Assembly (NCBI GenBank): GCA_036505485.1 | Contig: DASXTK010000279.1 | Location: 1 to 19,257, forward strand | Reading direction: 5' to 3' | DNA: 19,257 nucleotides | Origin: DASXTK01 sp036505485 | GTDB lineage: Bacteria > Actinomycetota > Acidimicrobiia > Acidimicrobiales > VFJN01 | Shown: one piece after another, positions 1 through 8,057 of the stretch | Layout: every line of letters begins with the position of its first letter | Position numbering within the stretch: position 1 is the stretch's first letter | Program-made: the position numbers and the translations under genes | The notes under the pieces: model-generated | Seen by the model: the letters and a program-made list of their open reading frames with translations, nothing else | What the model was told of the DNA's origin: nothing | Database searches by the model: none

Positions 1-727
1 ACGGCGCCTTCTTCAGGTCGAGCTGACGGATGGAGCGCACCACCCGGGCGATCTGGTCGGCCAGGGTGGCGTCGATGCCCGGCACCCGCACCCGTACGAT
101 CTCCTGCTCCCGCTCGGCGTCGGGGTAGTCGAGGTGGAGGAACAGGCAGCGCCGCTTGAGCGCCTCGGACAGCTCGCGGGTGTTGTTGGACGTGAGGAAC
201 ACCAGCGGCACCTGGCGGGCGGTCACGGTGCCCAGCTCGGGGATGGACACCTGGTAGTCGGAGAGGATCTCGAGCAGCAGCGCCTCGGTCTCGACCTCGA
301 CCCGGTCGACCTCGTCGATGAGCAGCACCACCGGCTCCTCGGCCCGGATGGCCTCCAGCAGCGGCCGGGTGAGCAGGAACTCCTCGGAGAAGATGTCGTC
401 CTCGATCTCGGCCCAGGTGGCGCCGTCGTTGCGCTCGGCCTGGATCCGCAGCAGCTGCTTCTTGTAGTTCCACTCGTAGAGCGCCTTGGACTCGTCGAGG
501 CCCTCGTAGCACTGCAGCCGGATCAGCCGGGCGCCGGTGATCTCGGCCACCGACTTGGCCAGCTGGGTCTTGCCGGTTCCGGCCGGTCCCTCGACGAGGA
601 CCGGCTTGCCCAGCCGTTCGGCCAGGTAGACGACACCAGCGATGCCCTCGTCCGCCAGGTAGTCGACCTTGGCCAATGACTCGCGCACGGCAGGAACGGA
701 CTCGAAGCGGAACGCCGAGGATGCCAT
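1..727 (-). CDS. MoxR/CoxD-type AAA+ ATPase, N-terminal part (runs off left edge)
   Basis: About 242 residues are present and no stop is reached before the window edge. The protein starts MASSAFRFESVPAV at the ATG at 727. It carries a Walker A motif GPAGTGKT near residue 48, a Walker B motif VVLLIDEVDR, and the sensor-1-like stretch LVFLTSNNTREL. The segment LQCYEGLDESKALYEWNYKK after Walker A is typical of the CoxD-like branch of MoxR ATPases. These are cytoplasmic hexameric AAA+ proteins that usually act as chaperones with a VWA-domain partner (CoxE type), which would be expected downstream, outside the window. No strong Shine-Dalgarno is visible upstream. The start lies 21 nt from an inverted repeat at 749-764, which may be its operator. 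Family assignment is firm; the CoxD sub-assignment and target are inference. Confidence 0.88.
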   Translation of the reverse strand, partial: MASSAFRFESVPAVRESLAKVDYLADEGIAGVVYLAERLGKPVLVEGPAGTGKTQLAKSVAEITGARLIRLQCYEGLDESKALYEWNYKKQLLRIQAERNDGATWAEIEDDIFSEEFLLTRPLLEAIRAEEPVVLLIDEVDRVEVETEALLLEILSDYQVSIPELGTVTARQVPLVFLTSNNTRELSEALKRRCLFLHLDYPDAEREQEIVRVRVPGIDATLADQIARVVRSIRQLDLKKAP

Positions 728-748
728 CGGGCCAGGCTACCGGTCCGC

Positions 749-764
749 TTGACCCACGGGTCAA
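749..764. promoter_or_regulatory. Inverted repeat upstream of the MoxR gene, putative operator
   Basis: TTGACCC-AC-GGGTCAA is a 7+7 nt inverted repeat with a 2-nt spacer, loosely flanked by a further ACCGG/CCGGT pair. It lies 21 nt upstream of the MoxR start codon, where a promoter or operator would be expected. The dyad is seen directly; regulator binding is inference. TTGACC on the minus strand could also be a -35 element. Confidence 0.35.
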
Positions 765-772
765 CCGGTAAA

Positions 773-833
773 CCCCTGTTCTGTGACCTGTATGCCGCGC
801 CTGGGCGCGGCATCCAGGTCACAGAACGGAGGG
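773..833. terminator. Very long hairpin between proA and the MoxR gene, probable terminator
   Basis: The arm TTCTGTGACCTG (779-790) pairs with CAGGTCACAGAA (815-826), and ATGCCGCGC (792-800) pairs with GCGCGGCAT (805-813) around a 4-nt loop. CCCC/GGGG adds outer pairs with a bulged A at 830 and one T-G wobble. The total is about 27 base pairs with one internal mismatch (791/814). It begins about 20 nt after the proA stop, where a terminator is expected, but no T-run follows. A T-less terminator or a dispersed palindromic repeat are both possible. Confidence 0.6.
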
Positions 834-853
834 GTCGGGCGGGGTGGGCGGGG

Positions 854-2104
854 TCAGCGGGTCTGGCCGGTGCCGTGGACCACGTACTTGGCGGTGGTCA
901 GCTCACGGAGGCCCATGGGGCCGCGGGCGTGCAGCTTCTGGGTGGAGATGCCGATCTCGGCACCGAAGCCGAACTCCTCGCCATCGACGAACCGCGTGGA
1001 GGCGTTGACCAGGACCGCGGCCGCGTCCACCTCCTGGGTGAAGCGGTCGGCCGACGCCAGCTCCCGGGTGACGATGGCCTCGCTGTGACCCGAGCCGTAA
1101 CGAGCGATGTGCTCGATGGCCTGGTCAAGGGAGTCGACCACCCGAACCGCCAGCTTGAGGGCCAGGAACTCGTTGGTCCAGTCGTCCTCGGTGGCCAGGG
1201 CCACGCGCTCGGCCCCGAGCCGCTCGCGAGCACCCTCGTCCCCCACCAGCTCCACGCCGTCGAGCCGCTCGGCCACGATGGGCAGGAACTGGTCGGCGAC
1301 GTTTTGGTGGACCAGCAGGGTCTCGGCCGCGTTGCAGACCGACGGCCGCTGGCACTTGGCGTTGACCACGATGTCGGCGGCCGTGGCCAGATCGGCACTG
1401 GCATCGATGTAGATGTGGCAGTTGCCGTCACCGTCGATCACGTAGGGCACAGTGGCGTTGTCGAGGATCGACCGGATCAGGGACGGCCCACCCCGCGGGA
1501 TCAGGCAGTCGATGGACTCCCGCAGCCGCATGAACTCGACCGCGGCGTCGCGGGAAGTGTCCTCGACCAGGATCATCGCGTCCTCTGGGACCCAGGCCTT
1601 GGCCAGGGCCTGGCGTAGCACCGCAGCGATGGCGATGTTCGACCGAATGGCGCCGGACGATCCTCGGAGGAAAGCGCTGTTGCCGGACTTCAGGCACAAG
1701 CCGAAGGCATCGCTGGTCACGTTGGGCCGGTTCTCGTAGATGATCGCCACAACACCCAGCGGGACCCGCACCTTCTGGATGCGCAGTCCGTTGGGTCGGA
1801 CCCAGCCCTCGACCACTTCGCCCACCGGATCGGCCAGCCCCGCGACCTGCCGCAACCCGCCGGCCATGCCCTCGATGCGGTCGGCGGAGAGACGCAATCG
1901 GTCGAGCACGGTCGAGCTGATCCCCTCGCCTTGGCCCCGAGCCACGTCCTCGGCGTTGGCCGCCAGGACCTCGTCGGCCCGCGTGACCAGCAGATCCGCT
2001 GCGGTGTGTAGGGCGGTGTCTTTGACCTCGCTGGACAGGGTGGCCAGCACTCGGCTCGCCGCCTTGGCTCGACGTCCCAGCTCACCCATCGACACATCGG
2101 ACAT
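854..2104 (-). CDS. proA: Gamma-glutamyl phosphate reductase (ProA)
   Basis: ProA reduces gamma-glutamyl phosphate to glutamate 5-semialdehyde with NADPH, the second step of proline synthesis in the cytoplasm. The 416-residue product has the normal family length and the aldehyde-dehydrogenase fold signatures PLGVVAIIYENRPNVT (about 115-130), LKSGNSAFLRGS (about 138-149) and the catalytic-cysteine block CQRPSVCNAAETLLV, with the nucleophile near Cys257. The C-terminal region GFGAEIGISTQKLHARGPMG is characteristic. The start MSDVSMGELGRR at 2104 was chosen because upstream ATGs (2113, 2128) add residues not expected in ProA; GGCGGG lies just upstream. The gene is divergent from the GNAT gene with only 34 nt between starts. 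Its usual partner proB lies about 15 kb away in the same orientation. Confidence 0.96.
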   Translation of the reverse strand: MSDVSMGELGRRAKAASRVLATLSSEVKDTALHTAADLLVTRADEVLAANAEDVARGQGEGISSTVLDRLRLSADRIEGMAGGLRQVAGLADPVGEVVEGWVRPNGLRIQKVRVPLGVVAIIYENRPNVTSDAFGLCLKSGNSAFLRGSSGAIRSNIAIAAVLRQALAKAWVPEDAMILVEDTSRDAAVEFMRLRESIDCLIPRGGPSLIRSILDNATVPYVIDGDGNCHIYIDASADLATAADIVVNAKCQRPSVCNAAETLLVHQNVADQFLPIVAERLDGVELVGDEGARERLGAERVALATEDDWTNEFLALKLAVRVVDSLDQAIEHIARYGSGHSEAIVTRELASADRFTQEVDAAAVLVNASTRFVDGEEFGFGAEIGISTQKLHARGPMGLRELTTAKYVVHGTGQTR

Positions 2105-2138
2105 GCCCGCCATGCTACGAGCGTGCAAGGCTTCGCCT

Positions 2139-2720
2139 GTGATCGAGGTGCGGCGAGCTACCAGGGACGATGTCGAGCCGTTGTCGGCGGCGCTGGCCCG
2201 GGCCTTCCTCGACGACCCGGCGATGACCTGGCTGATGGGCGGCGAACACGTGGAGCGCCTGGGTCGGTTCTTCGCCGCCGATGTACGTCACTACCTGCGG
2301 CGCTGCGAGGTCTTGACCGGCCCGAACCACGAAGGCGGCGCTCTGTGGGCCCAGCCGGGACAGTGGCGCATGCACTGGACGGATCTCCTCCGCTCCGCGC
2401 CGGCGCTGATCGGCTCCCTGGGACGGCGGATTCCCGCCGCTCTGCGAGCCCTGGCCACGATCGAGCGGGCGCACCCCCGCGAGCCCCACTGGTACCTGGC
2501 CGTCCTGGGCACCGACCCGCCTTCGCAGGGCAAGGGCGTCGGCGCGGCGCTCATGCGCCCCATCCTCGATCGCTGCGACCGCATGGGCACCGGTTCCTAC
2601 CTCGAGTCCTCCAAGGAGCAGAACATCCCGTACTACCAGCGGTTCGGCTTCCGCGTGACCGGCGAGATCGCCCTCCTCGACGGTCCGACGGTCTGGTCGA
2701 TGTGGCGGGACCCCGCCTGA
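2139..2720 (+). CDS. GNAT-family N-acetyltransferase
   Basis: The product is a GCN5-related acetyltransferase of about 193 residues, which would transfer an acetyl group from acetyl-CoA to an unknown amine substrate. The acetyl-CoA binding motif A is visible as LAVLGTDPPSQGKGVGAALM (Q-x-x-G-x-G), followed by the motif B region YLESSKEQNIPYYQRFGF, typical of this family. The GTG at 2139 (VIEVRRATRDD) is preferred because AAGG lies 8 nt upstream and the family usually starts with R-x-A-x-x-x-D; an ATG at 2112 would add nine residues. It ends 19 nt before the next gene, so it probably begins a three-gene operon with the two solute-binding-like proteins. Substrate cannot be told from the sequence. 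Confidence 0.85.
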   Translation: MIEVRRATRDDVEPLSAALARAFLDDPAMTWLMGGEHVERLGRFFAADVRHYLRRCEVLTGPNHEGGALWAQPGQWRMHWTDLLRSAPALIGSLGRRIPAALRALATIERAHPREPHWYLAVLGTDPPSQGKGVGAALMRPILDRCDRMGTGSYLESSKEQNIPYYQRFGFRVTGEIALLDGPTVWSMWRDPA

Positions 2721-2739
2721 CGGCGAGAATCCTCTATCG

Positions 2740-3801
2740 ATGAGCGACGCGGCGAGACGAGCAGTGGCCCTGGGGGGCGCGATCGCCATGATCGGCGTCG
2801 CCATGGTGGCGCGCAACCGCCTGGACGACAGTGGCGGCTCCAGCGATGGTGGCGGCGGGGAAAGCAACGGGACCCGCACGCTGGTCTGCCCACCTGAGCT
2901 GGAGGACGCGTGCATGGCGGTGGCGACCGACGCCGACGTCGAGGTTCGCATCGAAGACCCGACCGCGACGGCGGACGCTCTGTCCACGGCCCGTCGAGCC
3001 GCCGAGCTCGACGGGGACACCGATCTCTGGCTGACGACGAAGCCGTGGATCGAGTCGGTCCAGGACGCCCGGAAGCGGACCAACCTCCGGCCGCTGCTGG
3101 GCCAAGCCACGGACCCGATCGCCCGATCGCCGGTGATGCTGGTCATCTATGACGATGCCGCCGCGGCACTGGAATCCGGTCCATGCCAAGGTGCCATCGG
3201 CTGGCGCTGCGTGGGCGAAGCGGCAGACCAGCAATGGCGTGACGTCGGCGGCGACCCCACGTGGGGTTCGGTCAAGATCGGCCTCACGGACCCATCGTCG
3301 GCCTCGGGCCTTGTCGTCCTCGGCGGAGCGGGGGGTGGGTTCCTGGGCAGCGCCGACTATGCCTCGAACGACTTCGACGGTGGGCTGGTCAACTGGCTCC
3401 AGCCAATGGTCGACGATTCGTCCGCCGCCCGCGACCCCCGGCCCCTCGTCACTCGCATGTTGACCGGAGGCCGTGGCACGTTCGCCGCCGTGGGAGCTAC
3501 TGAGGTCACCGCTAGGGAGGTGGCCAAGGCCAGGAGGGATGACGTGCGGGTGTTGATGCCCGATCCCCAGGCCGTGGCCTCGCTGGTGGTGGTTCCGATC
3601 GGTGACGATCCCGACGACGGTGCGGCGGAAGACCTGGCCGGCGAGGACACTCTGCTCGATGCCCTGGCCACCCAGGGCTGGCGGGTTCCCGACCACGACC
3701 TGGCCGAGGGCATCGATCCCGCACTGGACCTGCCCCGCGACGACGGAGTACCCCAAGGTGCGGTGCTGCGGGCCCTGCTCGACCGCTGGACAGGACTGTG
3801 A
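2740..3801 (+). CDS. Membrane-anchored solute-binding-like protein (no VWA domain)
   Basis: This 353-residue exported protein has a single hydrophobic segment at about 8-24, followed by a Gly/Ser/Asp-rich linker (about 29-44). No lipobox cysteine follows the segment, so it is probably an N-terminally anchored or cleaved extracytoplasmic protein. The body resembles a type II periplasmic-binding-protein fold. The motif VKIGLTDPSSASGL (178-191) matches FRLGKTNPNFSTSGL in the next gene, so the two are likely homologous over this core. Four cysteines (C50, C58, C149, C157) sit in close pairs and could form disulfides outside the cell. The gene lies 19 nt after the GNAT gene and 42 nt before the SBP-VWA gene. 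No ligand can be assigned and the fold call is inference. Confidence 0.7.
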   Translation: MSDAARRAVALGGAIAMIGVAMVARNRLDDSGGSSDGGGGESNGTRTLVCPPELEDACMAVATDADVEVRIEDPTATADALSTARRAAELDGDTDLWLTTKPWIESVQDARKRTNLRPLLGQATDPIARSPVMLVIYDDAAAALESGPCQGAIGWRCVGEAADQQWRDVGGDPTWGSVKIGLTDPSSASGLVVLGGAGGGFLGSADYASNDFDGGLVNWLQPMVDDSSAARDPRPLVTRMLTGGRGTFAAVGATEVTAREVAKARRDDVRVLMPDPQAVASLVVVPIGDDPDDGAAEDLAGEDTLLDALATQGWRVPDHDLAEGIDPALDLPRDDGVPQGAVLRALLDRWTGL

Positions 3802-3843
3802 TGACGACACCGCGTGCGAAAGAGCAGGTGGGAGGATGAGCGA

Positions 3844-5694
3844 ATGGGCGGCGGAACCAAGATGAGCGAACGACGGTGGGGATGGCGCCGGGCCGGCCTG
3901 GCCTTCTTCGTGACCGCAGGACTGCTCGCGCAAGCGTGCTCGTCGGGTGGGGACGACGACACATCGGGCGGCGCCGATCTGGCCGATCCGGGCGACTGCA
4001 CCGCGGTCGACATCGCGGTGTCGTCGGAGAAGACCGAGCTCCTGGGCGATCTGGCCGACTCCTTCAACGGATCGGACGACGCCCAGGTCGGCGACGGCTG
4101 CGCCTTCGTCCGGGTGTCGACCAAGGCCTCAGGCCGAGCCGAACAGCTCCTGGCCAACGGCTGGGACGAGGAAGCGGAGGGGAAGCGCCCGGTGATCTGG
4201 TCGCCGGCCTCGTCGACCTGGGCATCGGTCCTCAACCAGCACCTGGCCGACGCCAGCAAGGACCCCATCGCCAACGAGTTCACCCCGTTCATGCTGACGC
4301 CGCTGGTCATCGCCATGCCGAAGAAGATGGCCGAGGCCCTGGGCTGGCCCAACGAGCCGCTCGGCTTCGCCGACATCCTGGCCTTGGCCCGCGACGGCCA
4401 GGGTTGGGCCTCCCACGGCCATCCCGAATGGGGCCAGTTCCGCCTGGGCAAGACCAACCCCAACTTCTCCACCAGCGGTCTTTCCGCCCTGATCGCCCAG
4501 GCTTACGCGGCCACCGGCAAGACCAGCGGTCTGTCCCAGGAGGACCTGAACCGGCCCGAGGTGGGCCAGTTCGCCGCCGGCGTGGAGTCCGCGGTGGTCC
4601 ACTACGGCGACACCACCCTCACGTTCCTCAACAACTGGTACCGGGCCGACCAGCGGGGCAACCCGTTCCAGTACGTGTCCGCGGTGGCGGTTGAGGAGAA
4701 GTCGGTCATCGACTACAACACCGGCAATCCCGACGGGGTCCTGGACCCCGGCGAGGAGCCCCGTCCGCCCCGGGAGCCACTGGTCGCCATCTATCCCGAG
4801 GAAGGCACGCTGTACTCGGACAACCCGCTGATCACCCTCGACGCCGAGTGGGTGAACCAGAAGGAGAAGGACGCCGCCGCGGCGTTCGTCGACTACGTGC
4901 AGACCACCGCCAACCAGAAGAAGGTGCTGCGCTACGGCTTCCGGCCGGCCATCCCCGATGTCCCAGTCGGCAAGCCGATCGAGGAGGCCAACGGGGTCAA
5001 CCCGGCCCCACCCCAGACCCTGCTCGAGGTTCCCCAACCCGAGGTGCTGACCAAGCTGCTCGCCGACTGGGCGACCCAGCGCAAGTCGGCCAAGGTGCTC
5101 CTGGTCATCGATGTGTCGGGATCGATGGGCGACGAGGCCGATCCTGATACCGGCGAGACCAAGCTCGACCTGGCCAAACGGGCCGCCATCCAGGCCCTCG
5201 ACCAGTTCAAGGACGACGACGAGGTCGGACTCTGGGTGTTCTCGACCAACCTGGACGGCCCGGATCCGATGGTGCAGGAGCTCGTGCCGACCTCGCGGGT
5301 GGGTGACGTCCGGGAGCAGCTACGCAGTCAGATCGGCGACCTCAGTCCCCGGGAGAACACGCCGCTTTACGACGTGACCGAACGGGCCTACCAGCAGGCG
5401 CTGGACACCTACGACCCCACCAGGATCAATGCGGTCGTGCTGCTGTCCGACGGCGAGAACAACGACGGTGACAACACCGACGACCGCGAGCAGTTCGACG
5501 ACCTCATCGACACCTTGGACGACTCGCTGGAGGGCGGAACGGCCCAGGTCCGGGTGTTCCCCGTGGCCTACGGCCGGGAGGCCGACATGGGCACCCTGCG
5601 TCAGATCGCCGAAGCCACCTCGGCCGCGGCCTACGACGCCTCGGACCCGACCAGCATCGAGCGGGTCTTCTTCAACGTGATCTCGAACTTCTGA
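3844..5694 (+). CDS. Lipoprotein with solute-binding domain fused to a VWA domain
   Basis: The 616-residue product has a signal peptide ending in LLAQAC (lipid-modified Cys32), then the linker SSGGDDDTSGG. Residues about 55-400 form an extracellular solute-binding domain, including TPFMLTPLVIAMPKKMAEAL and FRLGKTNPNFSTSGL (199-213). Residues about 415-610 form a VWA domain with an intact MIDAS metal site: D423-x-S425-x-S427 (VIDVSGSMG), T506 (ENTPLYD) and D536 (VVLLSDGEN). It therefore probably sits on the outer face of the membrane and binds a ligand and a protein partner through a divalent metal. The ATG at 3844 has GGAGG 8 nt upstream; an in-frame ATG at 3862 and GTG at 3814 are alternatives. 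It is the last gene of the operon. Domain architecture is clear, but the function is not known. Confidence 0.88.
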   Translation: MGGGTKMSERRWGWRRAGLAFFVTAGLLAQACSSGGDDDTSGGADLADPGDCTAVDIAVSSEKTELLGDLADSFNGSDDAQVGDGCAFVRVSTKASGRAEQLLANGWDEEAEGKRPVIWSPASSTWASVLNQHLADASKDPIANEFTPFMLTPLVIAMPKKMAEALGWPNEPLGFADILALARDGQGWASHGHPEWGQFRLGKTNPNFSTSGLSALIAQAYAATGKTSGLSQEDLNRPEVGQFAAGVESAVVHYGDTTLTFLNNWYRADQRGNPFQYVSAVAVEEKSVIDYNTGNPDGVLDPGEEPRPPREPLVAIYPEEGTLYSDNPLITLDAEWVNQKEKDAAAAFVDYVQTTANQKKVLRYGFRPAIPDVPVGKPIEEANGVNPAPPQTLLEVPQPEVLTKLLADWATQRKSAKVLLVIDVSGSMGDEADPDTGETKLDLAKRAAIQALDQFKDDDEVGLWVFSTNLDGPDPMVQELVPTSRVGDVREQLRSQIGDLSPRENTPLYDVTERAYQQALDTYDPTRINAVVLLSDGENNDGDNTDDREQFDDLIDTLDDSLEGGTAQVRVFPVAYGREADMGTLRQIAEATSAAAYDASDPTSIERVFFNVISNF

Positions 5695-5703
5695 CCGACG
5701 GTA

Positions 5704-5747
5704 CCGGCGTCGATCTGTCGTGACTTGTCGCGACAGATCGACGCCGG
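5704..5747. terminator. 44-nt near-perfect hairpin between convergent genes, bidirectional terminator
   Basis: The arm CCGGCGTCGATCTGTCG (5704-5720) pairs perfectly with 5731-5747. The inner nucleotides TGAC/GTCG extend the stem, with one wobble, to about 20 bp around a tiny loop centred on 5725-5726. It lies 9 nt after the SBP-VWA stop and 11 nt beyond the stop of the converging binding-protein gene. No T-run is present on either side, as is common for high-GC actinobacterial terminators. Confidence 0.75.
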
Positions 5748-5758
5748 AACGAGAAAGA

Positions 5759-7153
5759 TCAGACGCCGAGACGGTCGTTGTAGTCCTTGATGGCGGCGTT
5801 GGCGTCCCGGGCCGCGTCGGCCAGGGCGTCGGCCGGGGCGGTGTCCTCCAGGAACATCTTGTTCTCGGCGGTCTCGATGGCGGCCCGCACCGCCCGGAAG
5901 TCGCCGATCACCGCGCCGGCGGTGGCGTCGTTCTCGGCGCCCTCGACCAACTGGTCGTACGCCACCTTGAACCCCGGAACCTCGGCCCAACGCTGCTGGA
6001 TGGCCGGCATCTCGGTCGCCGACATCCGCACCGGGATGTAGCCGGAGGCGGCCGAGAAGGCGGCCTGGCTCTCCGGCGAGGTGAGGAAGGTCATGTACTC
6101 CCAGGCTGCGGCCTGCTTGGCCGGGTCCTTGGCGGTGTCGTAGATCGCCGCACCCCCGACCAGGACTCCGCCGTCCTCGGTCCGTCCGGGCAGGGCACCG
6201 ATGGCCGGCTCGACGTTGGGGTACTGACCGCCCTGCAACAGCTCGAAGACCGTGCCGAGCGTGGCCGACGAGTCGATGGTCATCCCCCAGCTCTCGCTGC
6301 CCACGCCAAGCAGGTTGTCGAACTGGCCTGGACCCTCACGCGGCGTCGTAGTCGCCAGCCCGTCGGCCACCATGCTGGACAGGAAGGAGAAGATCTCCTC
6401 GCCGGCGGCGGAATCGAAGCTGACCTCGGTGGCCCGGGACTCCCTACCGTTGCTGTGGTTGACCATCTCCTGGCCCTGTAGCGCCAGGAACTGCTCGAGG
6501 TGCCAGGCGTCGAGCTTGAGGGCCATGCCGTATTGGAAACCGGCGTCCTTGATGGCCTGCGCCGCGGCCCGCAGCTCCTCGAGGGTCGTAGGCGGCGAGT
6601 CGGGGTCGAGCCCTGCGGTGACGAAGGCCTTGCGGTTGTACAGCAGCACCGGGTTCGACACGTTGAACGGCAGAGCCCACTGGGTGCCCTCGACCTCGTA
6701 GTACTTGAGGGTCCGCTCCACGAAGTCCGAGGTGTCGTAGTTGGCCGCGTCGATGCAGGCCTGTGCCGGCAGGACCGTCTGGGTGTCGATCATCTTCTGC
6801 AGGAAGATGTCCTGCTGCTGCACCACATCGGGCAGGTCGCCGGTCTCGAGCCCAGCTTCGTACTTGGTCTGGATGTCCTCGTAGCTGGTCTGGTTGACCA
6901 GCGTGACCTTCACCTTGTCCTGCGAGGAGTTGAACTGGTCGGTGAGGGCGACGAGGGCATCCTCGTTGGCCCGGGTCATGCCGTGCCAGAACCGGATCTC
7001 GACCGGTCCGTTGGCCGAGTCCAACGCGTCGAGCGGACAATCGGCCTTGTCGCCGCCGCCCCCGGCGTCGTCGTCTCCGCCGCCGCAGGCCGATGTCAAC
7101 AACACGAGGGCCAGCGCGGTCATCGACCAGGCCCGGAGCGCTCTCGACCTCAT
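5759..7153 (-). CDS. ABC transporter sugar-type solute-binding lipoprotein 1
   Basis: This is a 464-residue extracellular solute-binding protein of family 1 (UgpB/MalE-like), the capture component of the ABC importer encoded upstream. The signal peptide MRSRALRAWSMTALALVLLTSAC gives lipidation at Cys23, followed by the GGGDDDAGGGG linker. Family features include GPVEIRFWHGM near the mature N terminus, QWALPFNVSNPVLLYN in the middle and AAAWEYMTFLTSPESQA near the C-terminal lobe. The start at 7153 has GGAGG 10 nt upstream and places the signal sequence correctly; an ATG at 7198 would add 15 unlikely residues. It is the last gene of the operon, 61 nt after the second permease. It is strongly similar to the binding protein at 10165-11577. 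A glycerol-3-phosphate or oligosaccharide ligand is guesswork. Confidence 0.9.
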   Translation of the reverse strand: MRSRALRAWSMTALALVLLTSACGGGDDDAGGGGDKADCPLDALDSANGPVEIRFWHGMTRANEDALVALTDQFNSSQDKVKVTLVNQTSYEDIQTKYEAGLETGDLPDVVQQQDIFLQKMIDTQTVLPAQACIDAANYDTSDFVERTLKYYEVEGTQWALPFNVSNPVLLYNRKAFVTAGLDPDSPPTTLEELRAAAQAIKDAGFQYGMALKLDAWHLEQFLALQGQEMVNHSNGRESRATEVSFDSAAGEEIFSFLSSMVADGLATTTPREGPGQFDNLLGVGSESWGMTIDSSATLGTVFELLQGGQYPNVEPAIGALPGRTEDGGVLVGGAAIYDTAKDPAKQAAAWEYMTFLTSPESQAAFSAASGYIPVRMSATEMPAIQQRWAEVPGFKVAYDQLVEGAENDATAGAVIGDFRAVRAAIETAENKMFLEDTAPADALADAARDANAAIKDYNDRLGV

Positions 7154-7214
7154 GGGTGTACTGCCTCCACGTTCGTCAGCACCCGCCGTTTCCCCCATGG
7201 TGCCTTACGGATAG

Positions 7215-8057
7215 CTATCCCTTCACCGCGCCCGCCGTCAGTCCCCGGATGAGCTGCTTCTGGAAGATGATCAGGAGGACCACCAGAGGCGCCGCCGCCA
7301 GCACCGTTCCGGCCAGGGTCACGTTGATCTCGTCCACCGAGACACTGCGCAGCTGCTTCAAACCGATCTGGACCGTGCGCAGGCGGTCGTCCCGGGTGAC
7401 CAACAACGGCCACAGGTACTGGTTCCACGCCCCCAGGAACGAGAACACCGTCAGCGCCGCGATCGTGGGTCGGACCAGGGGCACCGCTACGCGGGACATG
7501 AATCGCAAATGCCCGTAGCCGTCCACCGTGGCGGCATCACGCAGGTCCCGGGGGATCTGCAGGAACGCTTGGCGCAACAGGAACGCCCCGAACCCCGTGG
7601 CCAGGAACGGCACGGTCAGCCCAGCGTAGGTGTCGTACCAGTGCAGGTCGGCGATCGTGGTCAGGTTGGTGATGATGGTGACCTCGAACGGCACCATCAT
7701 CGTGGCCAGGAACACCACGAAGATCAGGCGCTTGAACGGGAACTCCAGCAGGGCGAAGGCATAGCCGGCCAGGATCGACGTCACGACCTGCCCGACGGTG
7801 ATGATGGCGGTCACGATGGCGCTGTTGCGCAGGTAGCTGCCGAAGTGACCCGAGCTCCAGGCGTCGCCATAGCTGTGCCACTGCGGGTCGGTGGGGAACA
7901 ACGCCGGAGGACGGTGCGTGAGCTGGTCCGGCACCAGCAGCGATCCGACCACGGCCATGTACACCGGGAACAGGACGATCAGCGCCAGCGCGCTGAGGAC
8001 CAGGTAACGCCCGAACAGCCGCAGTCGTCGGTTCCGCTTCGCCGAGCTACTGGGCAT
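7215..8057 (-). CDS. ABC transporter permease, UgpE/MalG type
   Basis: The 280-residue inner-membrane protein has about six hydrophobic segments, starting at LVLSALALIVLFPVYMAVVG (about 19-38). The cytoplasmic EAA loop that docks onto the ATPase is seen as DAATVDGYGHLRFMSRVAVP (174-193), and the C-terminal part has FLGAWNQYLWPLLV, typical of MalG-type sugar permeases. The length is normal for the family. Its start codon overlaps the end of the upstream permease by 11 nt, which suggests translational coupling. The stop codon sits inside the perfect palindrome GGATAGCTATCC (7209-7220). It forms the transmembrane channel with the partner permease at 8047-8946. Confidence 0.92.
   Translation of the reverse strand: MPSSSAKRNRRLRLFGRYLVLSALALIVLFPVYMAVVGSLLVPDQLTHRPPALFPTDPQWHSYGDAWSSGHFGSYLRNSAIVTAIITVGQVVTSILAGYAFALLEFPFKRLIFVVFLATMMVPFEVTIITNLTTIADLHWYDTYAGLTVPFLATGFGAFLLRQAFLQIPRDLRDAATVDGYGHLRFMSRVAVPLVRPTIAALTVFSFLGAWNQYLWPLLVTRDDRLRTVQIGLKQLRSVSVDEINVTLAGTVLAAAPLVVLLIIFQKQLIRGLTAGAVKG

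Noticed and set aside
2734..3933. 399-codon minus-strand frame opposite the solute-binding-like gene
   Set aside because: The plus-strand frame has a membrane segment, the SBP motif and operon spacing; the minus frame has none of these.
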